From assembly GCA_002255955.1 (NCBI GenBank), contig NKIM01000004.1:1-64000 (forward strand): a stretch of DNA of 64,000 nucleotides, in the 5' to 3' direction. Origin of the DNA: Burkholderiales bacterium PBB2 (GTDB lineage Bacteria > Pseudomonadota > Gammaproteobacteria > Burkholderiales > Burkholderiaceae_C). Shown here piece by piece: positions 34,556 to 43,013 of this stretch. Under the pieces are notes generated by a model. That model searched no databases, was not told the origin of the DNA, and saw nothing but the letters and a program-made list of their open reading frames with translations. A program made the position numbers and the translations under genes. How positions within the stretch are numbered: position 1 is the first letter of the stretch; each line of letters begins with the position of its first letter.

Positions 34556-35737
34556 ATGAGCATCGTGTCGGGGTTGCGGTATCTGTGTCTGTGGGCCGCA
34601 GTCGGCCTTTTGTCGGCCTGCGCCAGCGTGGCGGTGCCCAGCGGACCCGCGCCGGAGCTGCTGCGCGATGATTTGTTCAAGCCCAGCAGCAGCCCGGTCT
34701 CGGCCGAGGCGGTGTTCGCCTTGAGTCCGGCCATGCGGGACTATGTGGATCATGAGATCGCCTACCGCATCCGCAGCCGCGGGGCGCGTGAGGCCTTGCT
34801 CGATTCGCTCTACACCAAGGGCCAGTTGCAGCTGGACTACGACTCTGAAGTCACCCGCACGGCGGCCCAGGCCTTTGAGCAGCGGCGGGGCAATTGCCTG
34901 TCGCTGGTGATCATGACGGCGGCCTTTGCCAAGCACCTCAATGTGCCGGTGCGCTTTCACAGCGTGTTTGTGGATGAGTTCTGGAGCCGCCGCGGCGATA
35001 TGTACTTCCAGACGGGCCATGTCAACCTGGCGCTGGCGGCGCGCCGGCCGGACATCAACGCGGCTTCGCTGCAGGAGCTGGACATGATGACGGTGGACTT
35101 CTTGCCCGGTGTCGACCTGCGCGGGCAGCGGCGCCGCGTGATCGAGGAGCACACCGTGGTGGCGATGTTCATGAACAACCGCGCCGCGGAGAGTTTGGCC
35201 GTCGGGGCGGTCGACGATGCCTATTGGTGGGTGCGTGCGGCCTTGCAGTCGGACCCTCGGCTGCTTTCGGCTTACAACACCTTGGGCGTGGTGTACCGCC
35301 GCCATGGCCAGCTGGGTCTGGCCAAGGCCAGCTTTCAGGAGGTCTTGAAGCTGGAGCCGGAGAATGTGCAGGCCATGTCCAATCTGGTGCTGGTGCTGGA
35401 AGCCACGGGCCAGGGGCCTGCAGCCGAGGTCTTGAGCGCCCGGCTGCGCGAGTTGCAGCCTTACCCACCCTACAAGTTCTTCGACGATGGTGTGGTGGCC
35501 ATGCAGCGTGGGGATTATGTTCAGGCCAAGGCCTTGTTTGAGCGGGAGTTGGCCCGCTCAGCGTTCTTCCATGAGTTTCATTTCTGGGCGGCGCTGGCCA
35601 ATTACGGCTTGGGTGATGTCAAGGCGGCCCACAAGCACATGGCACTGGCACTGGAGAACAGCAGCACCGAGCGGGAAAAGCAGCTCTACACCGCCAAGAT
35701 GGATTTACTGAAGTCTCGCCGGCCTGTGTTCCATTGA
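34556..35737 (+). CDS. Lipoprotein with transglutaminase-like and TPR domains
   Basis: 393 aa. Lipobox LLSAC with acylated Cys22 indicates a membrane-anchored lipoprotein. Residues about 75-180 look transglutaminase-like: RRGNCLSLVIMTAAFAKHLNVPVRFHSV carries the Cys and GHVNLAL the His. From about 225 onward come TPR-like helices (STYNTLGVVYRRHGQLGLAKASF style). GGGAAAGGGG lies 5 nt ahead of the ATG. The role is unknown; such proteins may act on cell-envelope peptides. It stands alone. Confidence 0.8.
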   Translation: MSIVSGLRYLCLWAAVGLLSACASVAVPSGPAPELLRDDLFKPSSSPVSAEAVFALSPAMRDYVDHEIAYRIRSRGAREALLDSLYTKGQLQLDYDSEVTRTAAQAFEQRRGNCLSLVIMTAAFAKHLNVPVRFHSVFVDEFWSRRGDMYFQTGHVNLALAARRPDINAASLQELDMMTVDFLPGVDLRGQRRRVIEEHTVVAMFMNNRAAESLAVGAVDDAYWWVRAALQSDPRLLSAYNTLGVVYRRHGQLGLAKASFQEVLKLEPENVQAMSNLVLVLEATGQGPAAEVLSARLRELQPYPPYKFFDDGVVAMQRGDYVQAKALFERELARSAFFHEFHFWAALANYGLGDVKAAHKHMALALENSSTEREKQLYTAKMDLLKSRRPVFH

Positions 35738-35753
35738 CCGCCGCGGGGCGTGC

Positions 35754-36128
35754 TCAACCGAGCGGCGGCAGCCCATGCCGCGCGCGGGCCCTGGCGCAGG
35801 CTTCATCGCCGATGCCCATGGGGGCGCGCAAACCAAACTCTCGGCAAGGACCGGGGCGCCACTCGTAGATGCCGCAATGCGCGGCCTGGCCCACGGTGCC
35901 CACCAGGGCGGCGCAGCGCGGGCGGGCATGGTCGGTGCCGCGCATGCGGGCGAGGCTGTCGTTGAGCTCCACGCTCAGGCCATCGGGCACGCAGCCGCCC
36001 TCGCTTTGCAGCTCTTCGCGTGCGAAATCCACGCGGAAGCTGGCGCAGCACGCGCCGCATTGGATGCAGGGGTTGGCAGCGGGCGCTGGAGCGGGGGCAG
36101 GGGCAGGGGAGGGCGCGGTGGGGGACAT
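35754..36128 (-). CDS. YkgJ-type cysteine cluster protein
   Basis: 124 aa with the zinc- or iron-binding style motif CIQCGACCASF near residue 20-30 and further cysteines in GGCVPDG, RPRCAAL and HCGIYEWRPGPCREFG, the full pattern of the YkgJ/UPF0153 family. The N-terminus is a Pro/Ala repeat. ATG 36128 was chosen because the upstream frame has no conserved match. The biochemical role of the family is not settled. Confidence 0.88.
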   Translation of the reverse strand: MSPTAPSPAPAPAPAPAANPCIQCGACCASFRVDFAREELQSEGGCVPDGLSVELNDSLARMRGTDHARPRCAALVGTVGQAAHCGIYEWRPGPCREFGLRAPMGIGDEACARARARHGLPPLG

Positions 36129-36178
36129 GGCGCGAGTGTAGTGAGCAGCAGGCCGGCTGTGTCGCCGCGCTGATGGAC

Positions 36179-37654
36179 TCAGGCCTCCGCGCTCACGGGC
36201 TCCCGCACCACCGTGACCGAGCATTCCGACTGCGTCACCACCTGGGCCGACACGCTGCCCAGATAGCGGCGCAGGGCCGAGGCGCCGCGAGCGCCCATGA
36301 CGATGTGGTCGGCGCCGTTCTTGGCGGCGAACTCGATGATGGCGGTGGCCGCATCCGGCGCTTCCAGCACATGGAAGGTCAGGCGGCCGTCTTCCAGATT
36401 CAGCGCCTTGCTGATCGGCCGCGCCCAGTGCTTGAGGGCGATCAGCTGCTTCACATGCACGCTCTTGCCGTCCTTGTCGGTCAGCTCGTCCATGCCGATG
36501 CGGGCCGTCTTCATCACGCTGACGCAGGCCAGGCGGGCGCCCGGCTCGGTCTGCACGATTCGCCTCACCGTTTCGCGAAGCTGTTCCAGCAGGGCCGGCG
36601 TGGCGTGCTGCGTGTCGACGGCAGCCATGATGATGGGGCTGCGCGTGACCTGGGTGGTGACGGTGGCCTGTGGCGCCGGCTCCGAGCCCAGGGCGAAGAA
36701 CCAGCGCTTCAGGGTCTTGAGGCTGCTGCTGCCCGTCATCTTGTCGGCGCGCCGGGTCAGGGTCACGCCTTCGGGCTGCGGCAGATCCAGGGCCAGCTGG
36801 GCGGCACTTTGATAGCGGCGCTCGGGCTTGACCTCGAGGCAGTGCAGCACCACCTCCTGGAACCAGCGTGGCAGCTCGGGGTCGATGGCACGCGGGGGCA
36901 CCGGTTCGATGTAGAGCCGGCGGCGCAGGCCGCGCACCGAGCTGGGCTGGCCGAAGGGGCGCTCGCCCGTGGCCAGGTGGTAGAGCATGACGCCCAGGGC
37001 AAACAGATCGCTGCGCGGATCGTTACGCACGAACTGCACCTGCTCGGGCGACATATACGGCCCCGTGCCCATGGGCAGGGAGAACTCTTCCTCCAGCAGA
37101 TCGGGCAGGTGGTCGTGGCGCGACAGGCCAAAGTCCACCAGCACGGCCAGGCCGTCGGGCCGGAACATGATGTTGCTGGGCTTGATGTCCAGGTGCACCA
37201 CATGCTGGCGGTGCAGGTCTTGCAGGGCGGTGGCCACGCGGATGCCGATGTCCACCACCTCGTCGAGCGGCAGCGGTGCCTCATCGAGGCGCGGGCGCAA
37301 GGACTGGCCCTGCACCTGTTCCATCACGATATAGGCCTGGCGGGTCCAATCGCCGCGGGCCACGAAACGCGGCACATGCGGGCCTTTGAGCGCCGGCATC
37401 AGCATCTGCTCGACCTCGAAGCCGACGATGGTGGCCGGGTCCTCGCCGCCCTTGATGCGCGGCACCTTCATGATCAGCGGAAAGTCTTCACCGGGCTTGG
37501 GCTGCACCCGCGTCACGCGCCAGATATGGGCCATGCCGCCCTGGTGCATGCGTTCTTCCAGGCGGAAGCCGTCCAGCTCCATGCCGGGCTCCAGCGGGCC
37601 CAGGGGCTGCGGGAGGTGCTGGACGCTGTGGGGGCCGGACGCGGAGCTGGGCAT
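36179..37654 (-). CDS. Ser/Thr protein kinase fused to a universal stress protein domain
   Basis: 491 aa. Residues about 28-305 form a Hanks-type kinase: Lys63 in LIMKVP, Glu80 in the C-helix, HLDIKPSN (Asp156, Lys158, Asn161; the usual HRD arginine is Leu155), DFG at 174-176 and YMSPEQ. Residues about 340-491 form a UspA domain ending GADHIVMGARGASALRRYLG plus a Ser-Val tail, the ATP-binding type, though the G-x2-G-x8-G spacing is one shorter than usual. No membrane span is seen, so it is cytoplasmic. The loss of the RD arginine implies activity without activation-loop phosphorylation. Confidence 0.9.
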   Translation of the reverse strand: MPSSASGPHSVQHLPQPLGPLEPGMELDGFRLEERMHQGGMAHIWRVTRVQPKPGEDFPLIMKVPRIKGGEDPATIVGFEVEQMLMPALKGPHVPRFVARGDWTRQAYIVMEQVQGQSLRPRLDEAPLPLDEVVDIGIRVATALQDLHRQHVVHLDIKPSNIMFRPDGLAVLVDFGLSRHDHLPDLLEEEFSLPMGTGPYMSPEQVQFVRNDPRSDLFALGVMLYHLATGERPFGQPSSVRGLRRRLYIEPVPPRAIDPELPRWFQEVVLHCLEVKPERRYQSAAQLALDLPQPEGVTLTRRADKMTGSSSLKTLKRWFFALGSEPAPQATVTTQVTRSPIIMAAVDTQHATPALLEQLRETVRRIVQTEPGARLACVSVMKTARIGMDELTDKDGKSVHVKQLIALKHWARPISKALNLEDGRLTFHVLEAPDAATAIIEFAAKNGADHIVMGARGASALRRYLGSVSAQVVTQSECSVTVVREPVSAEA

Positions 37655-37733
37655 GGTGGTGAAGATCCTGTGCTGGGGCCAGTGCAGCCTCGGGCCGCGA
37701 GTATGGGGTCAGGTCTTGCCTTGAATCGGAATG

Positions 37734-38477
37734 CTACTCGCCTTGCAGCAGGCGAGCGGCCAGGCGCTCGGGCAAGCCGGCAGCGCGAATCTGGGCCGCC
37801 GCCGCTTCGGCGTCGTAGGCCACGCGCTGAAAGCTCAGCTCGCTCGCCGCGCTGTCGAAGATGGCGTAGCAGGCAGCCGGGTTGCCGTCCCGCGGTTGGC
37901 CGCAGGAGCCGGGGATGGTCAGCCACTGGCGATTGGGCAGCAAGGGGATGCTGACACCCTCGGCCGGGGTGAACTCGCCGGCCTTGCCGGTCAGGCTCAG
38001 GTGGTAGAGCATGGGCTCGTGCATGTGGCCGCAAAAGGTGTAGCGGCATTCGGTGGCGTGCAGGCTGCGCATGGCTTCCAAGCGGCCCTGGATGTACTCG
38101 TAGCCGGCCGGGTCGAAGGCATTGGCGTGGACGTAGAGCCGGTCCTCGCGGGTGACGCTCAGCGGCAGCTTGGACAGAAATTCGAGTTGGGCAGGGTTCA
38201 GGCGTGCATGCGTCCATTCCACCGCCAGGCGGGCGTCTTCGCGCATGGTGCTGGAGCTGCCTTGCACTACGGCGGCATCGTGGTTGCCCATGACCGCCAC
38301 GGCGCCCTGCGCCACCAGCTCGGCCACCTTGTCCACCACCCAGGCCGGGTCGCCGCCGTAGCCAACGAAATCGCCGAGCAAGGCATAGTCACTGACGCCC
38401 TGGGCCTGGGCATGCTCAAGCACCGCAGCGAAAGCCTGCGCGTTGGAATGGATGTCGGAAATGAGGGCAATTTTCAT
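37734..38477 (-). CDS. Metallophosphatase family protein
   Basis: 247-aa calcineurin-like phosphoesterase of the YfcE/DUF2437 style. Metal motifs in order: ISDIHSN (Asp8, His10), LGDFVGYG, GNHDAAV, and CGHMHEP with a late His. The ATG at 38477 begins MKIALISDIHSNAQ, a standard start. The substrate (nucleotide, phosphodiester or phosphoprotein) is unknown. It is next to the kinase gene in the same direction (79 bp), which could hint at an opposing phosphatase; this is speculative. Confidence 0.9.
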   Translation of the reverse strand: MKIALISDIHSNAQAFAAVLEHAQAQGVSDYALLGDFVGYGGDPAWVVDKVAELVAQGAVAVMGNHDAAVVQGSSSTMREDARLAVEWTHARLNPAQLEFLSKLPLSVTREDRLYVHANAFDPAGYEYIQGRLEAMRSLHATECRYTFCGHMHEPMLYHLSLTGKAGEFTPAEGVSIPLLPNRQWLTIPGSCGQPRDGNPAACYAIFDSAASELSFQRVAYDAEAAAAQIRAAGLPERLAARLLQGE

Positions 38478-38781
38478 GGCGGGACTGAGCTTGCCATGAG
38501 CGGCTGACGGCAGGCTGAAGGCGGTGAAGCCTGGAGTTGGAGGAAGGGATTGGAGGAGGGGGCGGGTGGCCGCGGCGTTTGATCGGAGGGTGTCAGGTCT
38601 TGCGCAGCCGTGGCCGCCGGTGCAGCTTGCCGTTTGCGGGCGCAAAGGGCAACAGGATTGACCCGCCCCTGCATTCGCGCGGCAGCGACACGCGAAAACG
38701 CCAGATCGCGTAAGCTGCGGGCGACTCGCAAGCGGGCCGCTCGTGTGCCTGCAATCCCCCGAAATTCTCAAAAGGTGCCTG

Positions 38782-39639
38782 ATGTTGCGGTGGCCGTGGT
38801 GCGAAGGAGCAAACACTTGTCGAGCGGCCGGGTCCGCGGGGCTGGTGGCCCTGACTTTGGCGGCCCTGCCTGGCGCAGCGGCGGCGCAAGCCGGCTGTTC
38901 GCGCGAGCTGGTGGTGCCCGTGGCGCCGATTGGTCTCAGCGTCACGGTGACGGGCGAGGACGTGGCGGGTGTTTACCCCGAGGTCTTGCGCAGCAGCCTG
39001 GCCCGCGAGGGCTGTCCGCTGAAGTTCTCGGTGGTGCCACGGGCGCGGCAGGAGCTGATGTTCGAGACCGGCCGCGCCGATTTGCTGGTGCCCGCCACTC
39101 GCACGCCCAAGCGCGATGAATCGGGCGTGTTCGTGCCCATGGTCAGCAGCCGGGCCACCGTGGTTTCCATGATCAATGCGGAGCGCGCGCCGCTGCGCAG
39201 CCTGGCCGATTTGCAGGCCCGGCGCGAGATCCGCGTGGTGCTGGTGCGGGGTTTTGATTACGGCGAGCCCTACCAGGCGCTGATCAAAGAGCTGGATCAG
39301 CAGGGTCGCCTGTTGCTGGCGGTGGATGCGGTCTCGGTGGCCCGCATGTTGGGCAACGGCATGGCCGAAGCCACGGTGATGGCGCCCAGCATCCTGGTCG
39401 GTGCCATGCTGGGCGATGCGCGCGTGCGGCCGTTGCTGGAGCAGCTTCGCTACGATCCGGTGGACGAGCTGCCCTGGGGCGAGAGCGGGGTCTACGTCTC
39501 CAAGACCGCCTTGTCCGAAGCAGACCGGCAGAGCCTGCTGGCGCTGCTGGAGCGTGCGGCCAAGTCAGGCCAGATCTGGCGCGAGTTCGTCAAACACTAC
39601 CCGCCGGGCAGCTTGACCGGCAGCGTGCGGCCGCGCTGA
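38782..39639 (+). CDS. Periplasmic solute-binding protein (family 3-like)
   Basis: 285 aa with a signal peptide (AAGSAGLVALTLAALPGAAAAQ). The mature part resembles amino-acid-type solute-binding proteins used by many orphan betaproteobacterial genes: ELVVPVAPIG, a GVYPEVL segment, RARQELMFETGRADLLVPATRT and a late WREFVKHYPPG. AAGG precedes ATG 38782. No transporter partner is adjacent, so it may be a stand-alone sensor or scavenger; the ligand is unknown. Confidence 0.75.
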   Translation: MLRWPWCEGANTCRAAGSAGLVALTLAALPGAAAAQAGCSRELVVPVAPIGLSVTVTGEDVAGVYPEVLRSSLAREGCPLKFSVVPRARQELMFETGRADLLVPATRTPKRDESGVFVPMVSSRATVVSMINAERAPLRSLADLQARREIRVVLVRGFDYGEPYQALIKELDQQGRLLLAVDAVSVARMLGNGMAEATVMAPSILVGAMLGDARVRPLLEQLRYDPVDELPWGESGVYVSKTALSEADRQSLLALLERAAKSGQIWREFVKHYPPGSLTGSVRPR

Positions 39640-39668
39640 GCGGCTCGCACGCGTTGGCTTGCACGCGG

Positions 39669-39730
39669 CGGCTGGTCAGCCGATGCGACCGAGCAGAAGG
39701 TACTCCATGAGTGCCTTTTGCACGTGCATT
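39669..39730 (-). pseudogene. Relic of a second argF 3' end
   Basis: About 61 bp match the last 61 bp of argF (39830-39891) with three differences. On the minus strand both encode NRMHVQKALMEYLLLGRIG and stop, and all three differences are synonymous codons. That pattern fits a remnant of a diverged functional argF (paralogue or a copy left by homologous exchange), not a fresh tandem duplication. Nothing of argF precedes it to the left. Confidence 0.65.
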
Positions 39731-39763
39731 CTGTTTTGGTGTGCACCCGCCGCTGACGCGGCT

Positions 39764-39785
39764 TCACTTGGCGGGCGCCAAGTGA
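39764..39785. terminator. Hairpin between two convergent genes
   Basis: TCACTTGGCG (39764-39773) and CGCCAAGTGA (39776-39785) form 10-bp arms with a 2-nt centre. It lies between the argF stop and the solute-binding gene stop, inside the segment that separates the two argF 3' ends. There is no clear T-run, so terminator function is tentative. Confidence 0.4.
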
Positions 39786-39836
39786 GTGCCCCCCGAATCG
39801 CATGCTGCCCTGACGGGCAGGGTTCACATCGGCTGG

Positions 39837-40799
39837 TCAGCCGATGCGACCCAGCAGAAGGTACTCCATGAGTGCCTTCTGCACATGCATGCGATTCTCC
39901 GCCTCATCCCAGACGACGGATTGGGGGCCGTCGATGACCTCGGCGGTCACCTCTTCGCCGCGGTGGGCCGGCAGGCAGTGCATGAAGAGGGCGTCCGGCT
40001 TGGCCACGCCCATCATCTCGGCATCGACGCACCAGTCGGCAAAGGCCTCGCGGCGCTTGTCGTTCTCGGCTTCAAAGCCCATGCTGGTCCAGACATCGGT
40101 GGTCACGAGGTCGGCGCCGCGGCAGGCGTCGAGCGGGTTCTTGAAGACCTTGTAGCAGTTGGTGTTCTGGATGCCGGCCACCTGCGCGTCCACCTCGTAG
40201 CCGCTGGGCGTGCTGACATGCACAGTGAAGCCCAGGATCTCGGCCGCCTGCAGCCAGGTGTTGGCCATGTTGTTGCCATCGCCCACCCAGGCCACGACCC
40301 GGCCTTTGAGGCAGTCGGCGTCGACGATGCCGCGCTGGTTCATGCCGCGGTTTTCGATGAAGGTGAACAGATCGGCCAGGATCTGGCAGGGGTGGTACTC
40401 GTTGGTCAGGCCGTTGATCACGGGCACGCGCGAGTGCGCCGCAAAGCGCTCGATCTTGGTCTGCTCGAAGGTGCGGATCATCACCAGGTCCACCATGCGG
40501 CTGATCACGCGGGCGCTGTCCTCGATGGGCTCGGCGCGGCCCAGCTGGCTGTCGCCGGTGGTCAGGTGCACCACCGAGCCGCCCATCTGGTACATGCCGG
40601 CCTCGAAGCTGACGCGGGTGCGCGTGCTGGCCTTCTCGAAGATCATGGCCAGCGAGCGGTCGGCCAGGGGCTGGTAACGCTCGTAGTTCTTGAAGCGGCG
40701 CTTGATGATGGCGGCGCGCTCGAACAGGTAGGCGTACTCCTCAGCGCGGAAATCCTTGAACTGCAGGTAGTGGCGCATCAGTGCGTTGCCGGGCTTCAT
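39837..40799 (-). CDS. argF: Ornithine carbamoyltransferase
   Basis: Makes citrulline from ornithine and carbamoyl phosphate in arginine synthesis. 320 aa. Carbamoyl-phosphate site STRTRVSFEAG, ornithine/His site HPCQILADL and the catalytic HCLPAHRGEEV are intact. ATG 40799 overlaps the argD stop by 4 nt (ATGA), so the two are translated as a pair. A second start codon at MRHYLQF (40778) is possible. Confidence 0.97.
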   Translation of the reverse strand: MKPGNALMRHYLQFKDFRAEEYAYLFERAAIIKRRFKNYERYQPLADRSLAMIFEKASTRTRVSFEAGMYQMGGSVVHLTTGDSQLGRAEPIEDSARVISRMVDLVMIRTFEQTKIERFAAHSRVPVINGLTNEYHPCQILADLFTFIENRGMNQRGIVDADCLKGRVVAWVGDGNNMANTWLQAAEILGFTVHVSTPSGYEVDAQVAGIQNTNCYKVFKNPLDACRGADLVTTDVWTSMGFEAENDKRREAFADWCVDAEMMGVAKPDALFMHCLPAHRGEEVTAEVIDGPQSVVWDEAENRMHVQKALMEYLLLGRIG

Positions 40800-42016
40800 G
40801 CTTGCGGCTCCGACAGGAAGGTCTTGATCAGGGGCACCAGGATGGCGGCGATCTGGGCGGCTTCCTCGCGGCTCAGGATCAGGGCTGGCACCAGGCGCAC
40901 CACGCGCTCGGCGGTGACGCTGATCATCAGGCCGGCATCGGCCGCGCGCTGCAGCATGGCGCCGCAGGGGCGATCCAGGGCCACGCCCAGCATCAGGCCC
41001 TGGCCACGCACTTCCACCACGCCAGGCACGCCGTCCAGGCCCGCTTTCAGTGCAGCCTTGAGTTCGCCGCCGACAAGGGCGGCGTGCGCCAGCAGGCCGT
41101 CTTCTTCCATGATCTTCAGCGTCTCGACACCGGCACGCATGGCCAGCGGGTTGCCGCCGAAGGTGGTGCCGTGGTTGCCCGGCTGCATGATCTTGGCGGC
41201 ACGCGGGCCACAGACCACGGCGCCGATGGGCACGCCCGAACCCAGGCCCTTGGCCAGAGGCATGACATCGGGCTGGATGCCGGCCCACTGGTGCGCGAAC
41301 CACTTGCCGGTGCGGCCGATGCCGCACTGCACTTCGTCCAGCATCAGCAGCAGATCGCGCTGGTCGCAGATGCGGCGCAGGCCTTGCAGGAACTCGATGC
41401 GCGCTTCGTTGATGCCGCCTTCGCCCTGAATCGTTTCCAGGAAGATGGCGGTGATGTTGGGGTGGGCGTCCAGCGCGGCTTCGACCGCGGCCAGATTGTT
41501 CAACGGCACGCGCACGAAACCGGGCACCAGCGGGCCAAAGCCGGCGTGGATCTTGGGGTTGGCGGTGGCCGACAAGGTGGCGATCGACCGGCCGTGGAAC
41601 GCGCCTTCAAACACCAGCACTTCCGGGTTGTGGTTGCCCCGGTCGTTGCCGAACTTGCGGGCGATCTTCAGCGCCGCTTCATTGGCCTCCAGGCCGCTGT
41701 TGCAGAAGAAGGCCACGTCCAGGCCGGACAGCTCGCACAGCTTGGCGGCCAGCTGCTCCTGCAGCGGCACGTGGTAGTAGTTGCTGCTGTGCATCAGCGT
41801 GGCCACCTGCTCCTGCAGGGCCGGCACCAGGCGCGGATGCGCATGGCCCAGGGTGTTGACGGCAATGCCGCCCAGCCCGTCCAGGTATCGTCGGCCGTTC
41901 ACGTCCCAGACCCAGCAGCCTTCGCCACGCGCCAGGGCGATGGGCAGGCGGCCATAGGTTTGCATCACGTGAGGTTCGGACGGCACAACAGCAGACGGGA
42001 CAACGGGGGCGTTCAT
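40796..42016 (-). CDS. argD: Acetylornithine transaminase
   Basis: PLP-dependent aminotransferase of arginine synthesis (and succinyldiaminopimelate transamination in many bacteria). 406 aa. Conserved: FCNSGLEANEAALK, FEGAFHGRS, LLMLDEVQCGIGRTG and the PLP lysine in MPLAKGLGSG. ATG 42016 has GGAGAG about 5 nt upstream; the earlier in-frame ATG lacks it. Co-transcribed with argF. Confidence 0.96.
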   Translation of the reverse strand: MNAPVVPSAVVPSEPHVMQTYGRLPIALARGEGCWVWDVNGRRYLDGLGGIAVNTLGHAHPRLVPALQEQVATLMHSSNYYHVPLQEQLAAKLCELSGLDVAFFCNSGLEANEAALKIARKFGNDRGNHNPEVLVFEGAFHGRSIATLSATANPKIHAGFGPLVPGFVRVPLNNLAAVEAALDAHPNITAIFLETIQGEGGINEARIEFLQGLRRICDQRDLLLMLDEVQCGIGRTGKWFAHQWAGIQPDVMPLAKGLGSGVPIGAVVCGPRAAKIMQPGNHGTTFGGNPLAMRAGVETLKIMEEDGLLAHAALVGGELKAALKAGLDGVPGVVEVRGQGLMLGVALDRPCGAMLQRAADAGLMISVTAERVVRLVPALILSREEAAQIAAILVPLIKTFLSEPQA

Positions 42017-42050
42017 CAACTCTCCATGGGTTGGGGCATGCAAAAAAGAA

Positions 42051-42074
42051 GACGTTTCGGCAGCCCGAAACGTC
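42051..42074 (-). promoter_or_regulatory. Palindromic hairpin with T-run in the argD leader
   Basis: On the minus strand, GACGTTTCGG and CCGAAACGTC form 10-bp arms around 4 nt, followed by TTCTTTTTT about 30 nt before the argD ATG. A -10-like TAGAAT lies just upstream (42085-42080), placing the hairpin at or next to the likely 5' end of the mRNA. It could be an attenuator, a repressor operator or a terminator of upstream transcription. Confidence 0.5.
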
Positions 42075-42261
42075 GGCGGATTCTAAAGGCCTGGTCTTTC
42101 TTCACGGCCTGACACCGGCCTGACGCGTGCGAATGTCCGGTCTTGCTGAACTGCCTGTGCTGCGGCGCAACACATCCAGGGCACAATAGCGCCTGTCGTA
42201 AAACCGTCTATTTTCGCGGCCGCGGGGTTGGCACCCAGCCCGGCGTCGAAGTCGCCCACCC

Positions 42262-42621
42262 ATGAGCCAGTCCCCCAAATCGCGCGAAGTTTTCATCCAG
42301 GGCCTCACCCTGGAGGGCCGGACCTTCCGGCCCAGCGACTGGGCCGAGCGTTTAGCGGGCGCCATGTCCTGCTTCCGCCCGGGTGGCGCGCGCGGTGGGA
42401 TTGGTGCCTACATCGGCTATTCGCCGCTGTGCGTGCCGCGGGTGATCAACGGCGTCAAATGCGTGATCGTCAACGAAGAGCTGCGCCGCCTGGAGCCCAT
42501 GGCCTGGGACTTCGTCATGAACTTCGCGCGTGACAACAACCTGCAGGTCGCCGAGGCCTGTTTGCTGCCCGAGGCCGGCTCTGCGGCCGCGCCGTCGTCG
42601 GCGCCCAAATCCACGGACTGA
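42262..42621 (+). CDS. DUF3579 family protein
   Basis: 119-aa protein of the DUF3579 family, found mostly in Betaproteobacteria and usually beside arginine genes as here. Conserved core: REVFIQGLTLEGRTFRPSDWAERLAGAMSCFRP, then VNEELRRLEPMAWDFVMNFA. It diverges from argD across 245 bp. The C-terminal Ala/Pro/Ser tail is variable. Function unknown. Confidence 0.9.
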   Translation: MSQSPKSREVFIQGLTLEGRTFRPSDWAERLAGAMSCFRPGGARGGIGAYIGYSPLCVPRVINGVKCVIVNEELRRLEPMAWDFVMNFARDNNLQVAEACLLPEAGSAAAPSSAPKSTD

Positions 42622-42674
42622 ATCGCTGCGAGCTCAGGTGCTTGGGCGGCGTGGTTGCCGTTTCGGGCGTGGCT

Positions 42675-42833
42675 TCAGCGGCCGCGTCGCGCCCTCAGCA
42701 AGGCCAGCATTTCGATCCCGCCACCGAGCAGGCAGAGCAGCCAGCTGAGCTGTTGACGCAGGCGCAGGCCCAGGCTGGGCGTGAAGGTGTCGGCGCAGGT
42801 GTCTGTGTGTGGGGTGTGGGCCTGAATGTCCAT
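42675..42833 (-). CDS. Possible small membrane protein (52 aa)
   Basis: Frame MDIQAHTPHTDTCADTF... followed by a hydrophobic segment SWLLCLLGGGIEMLALL and a basic end RARRGR. Codon third positions are GC-rich as in real genes, but the ribosome site is weak and no family is recognised. It occupies most of the 392-bp gap between the DUF3579 and M14 genes. Confidence 0.35.
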   Translation of the reverse strand: MDIQAHTPHTDTCADTFTPSLGLRLRQQLSWLLCLLGGGIEMLALLRARRGR

Positions 42834-43013
42834 GAGAATGAGGCTAAACCGGCATTGTGAAGAATTGGTGACGGCTGGCCTGAGCCCTTTGGCTGGGCAG
42901 ACGCACCCTGGCTGCGCAGAGGCCTGGAGTCCGGCGCATTCAGCGGCTATGCTTGCCGCCTCCCGCGCGCCCGCTCGGGTTGCCAAACGTCTTTTCTCAG
43001 CGGATTCCGTCCG

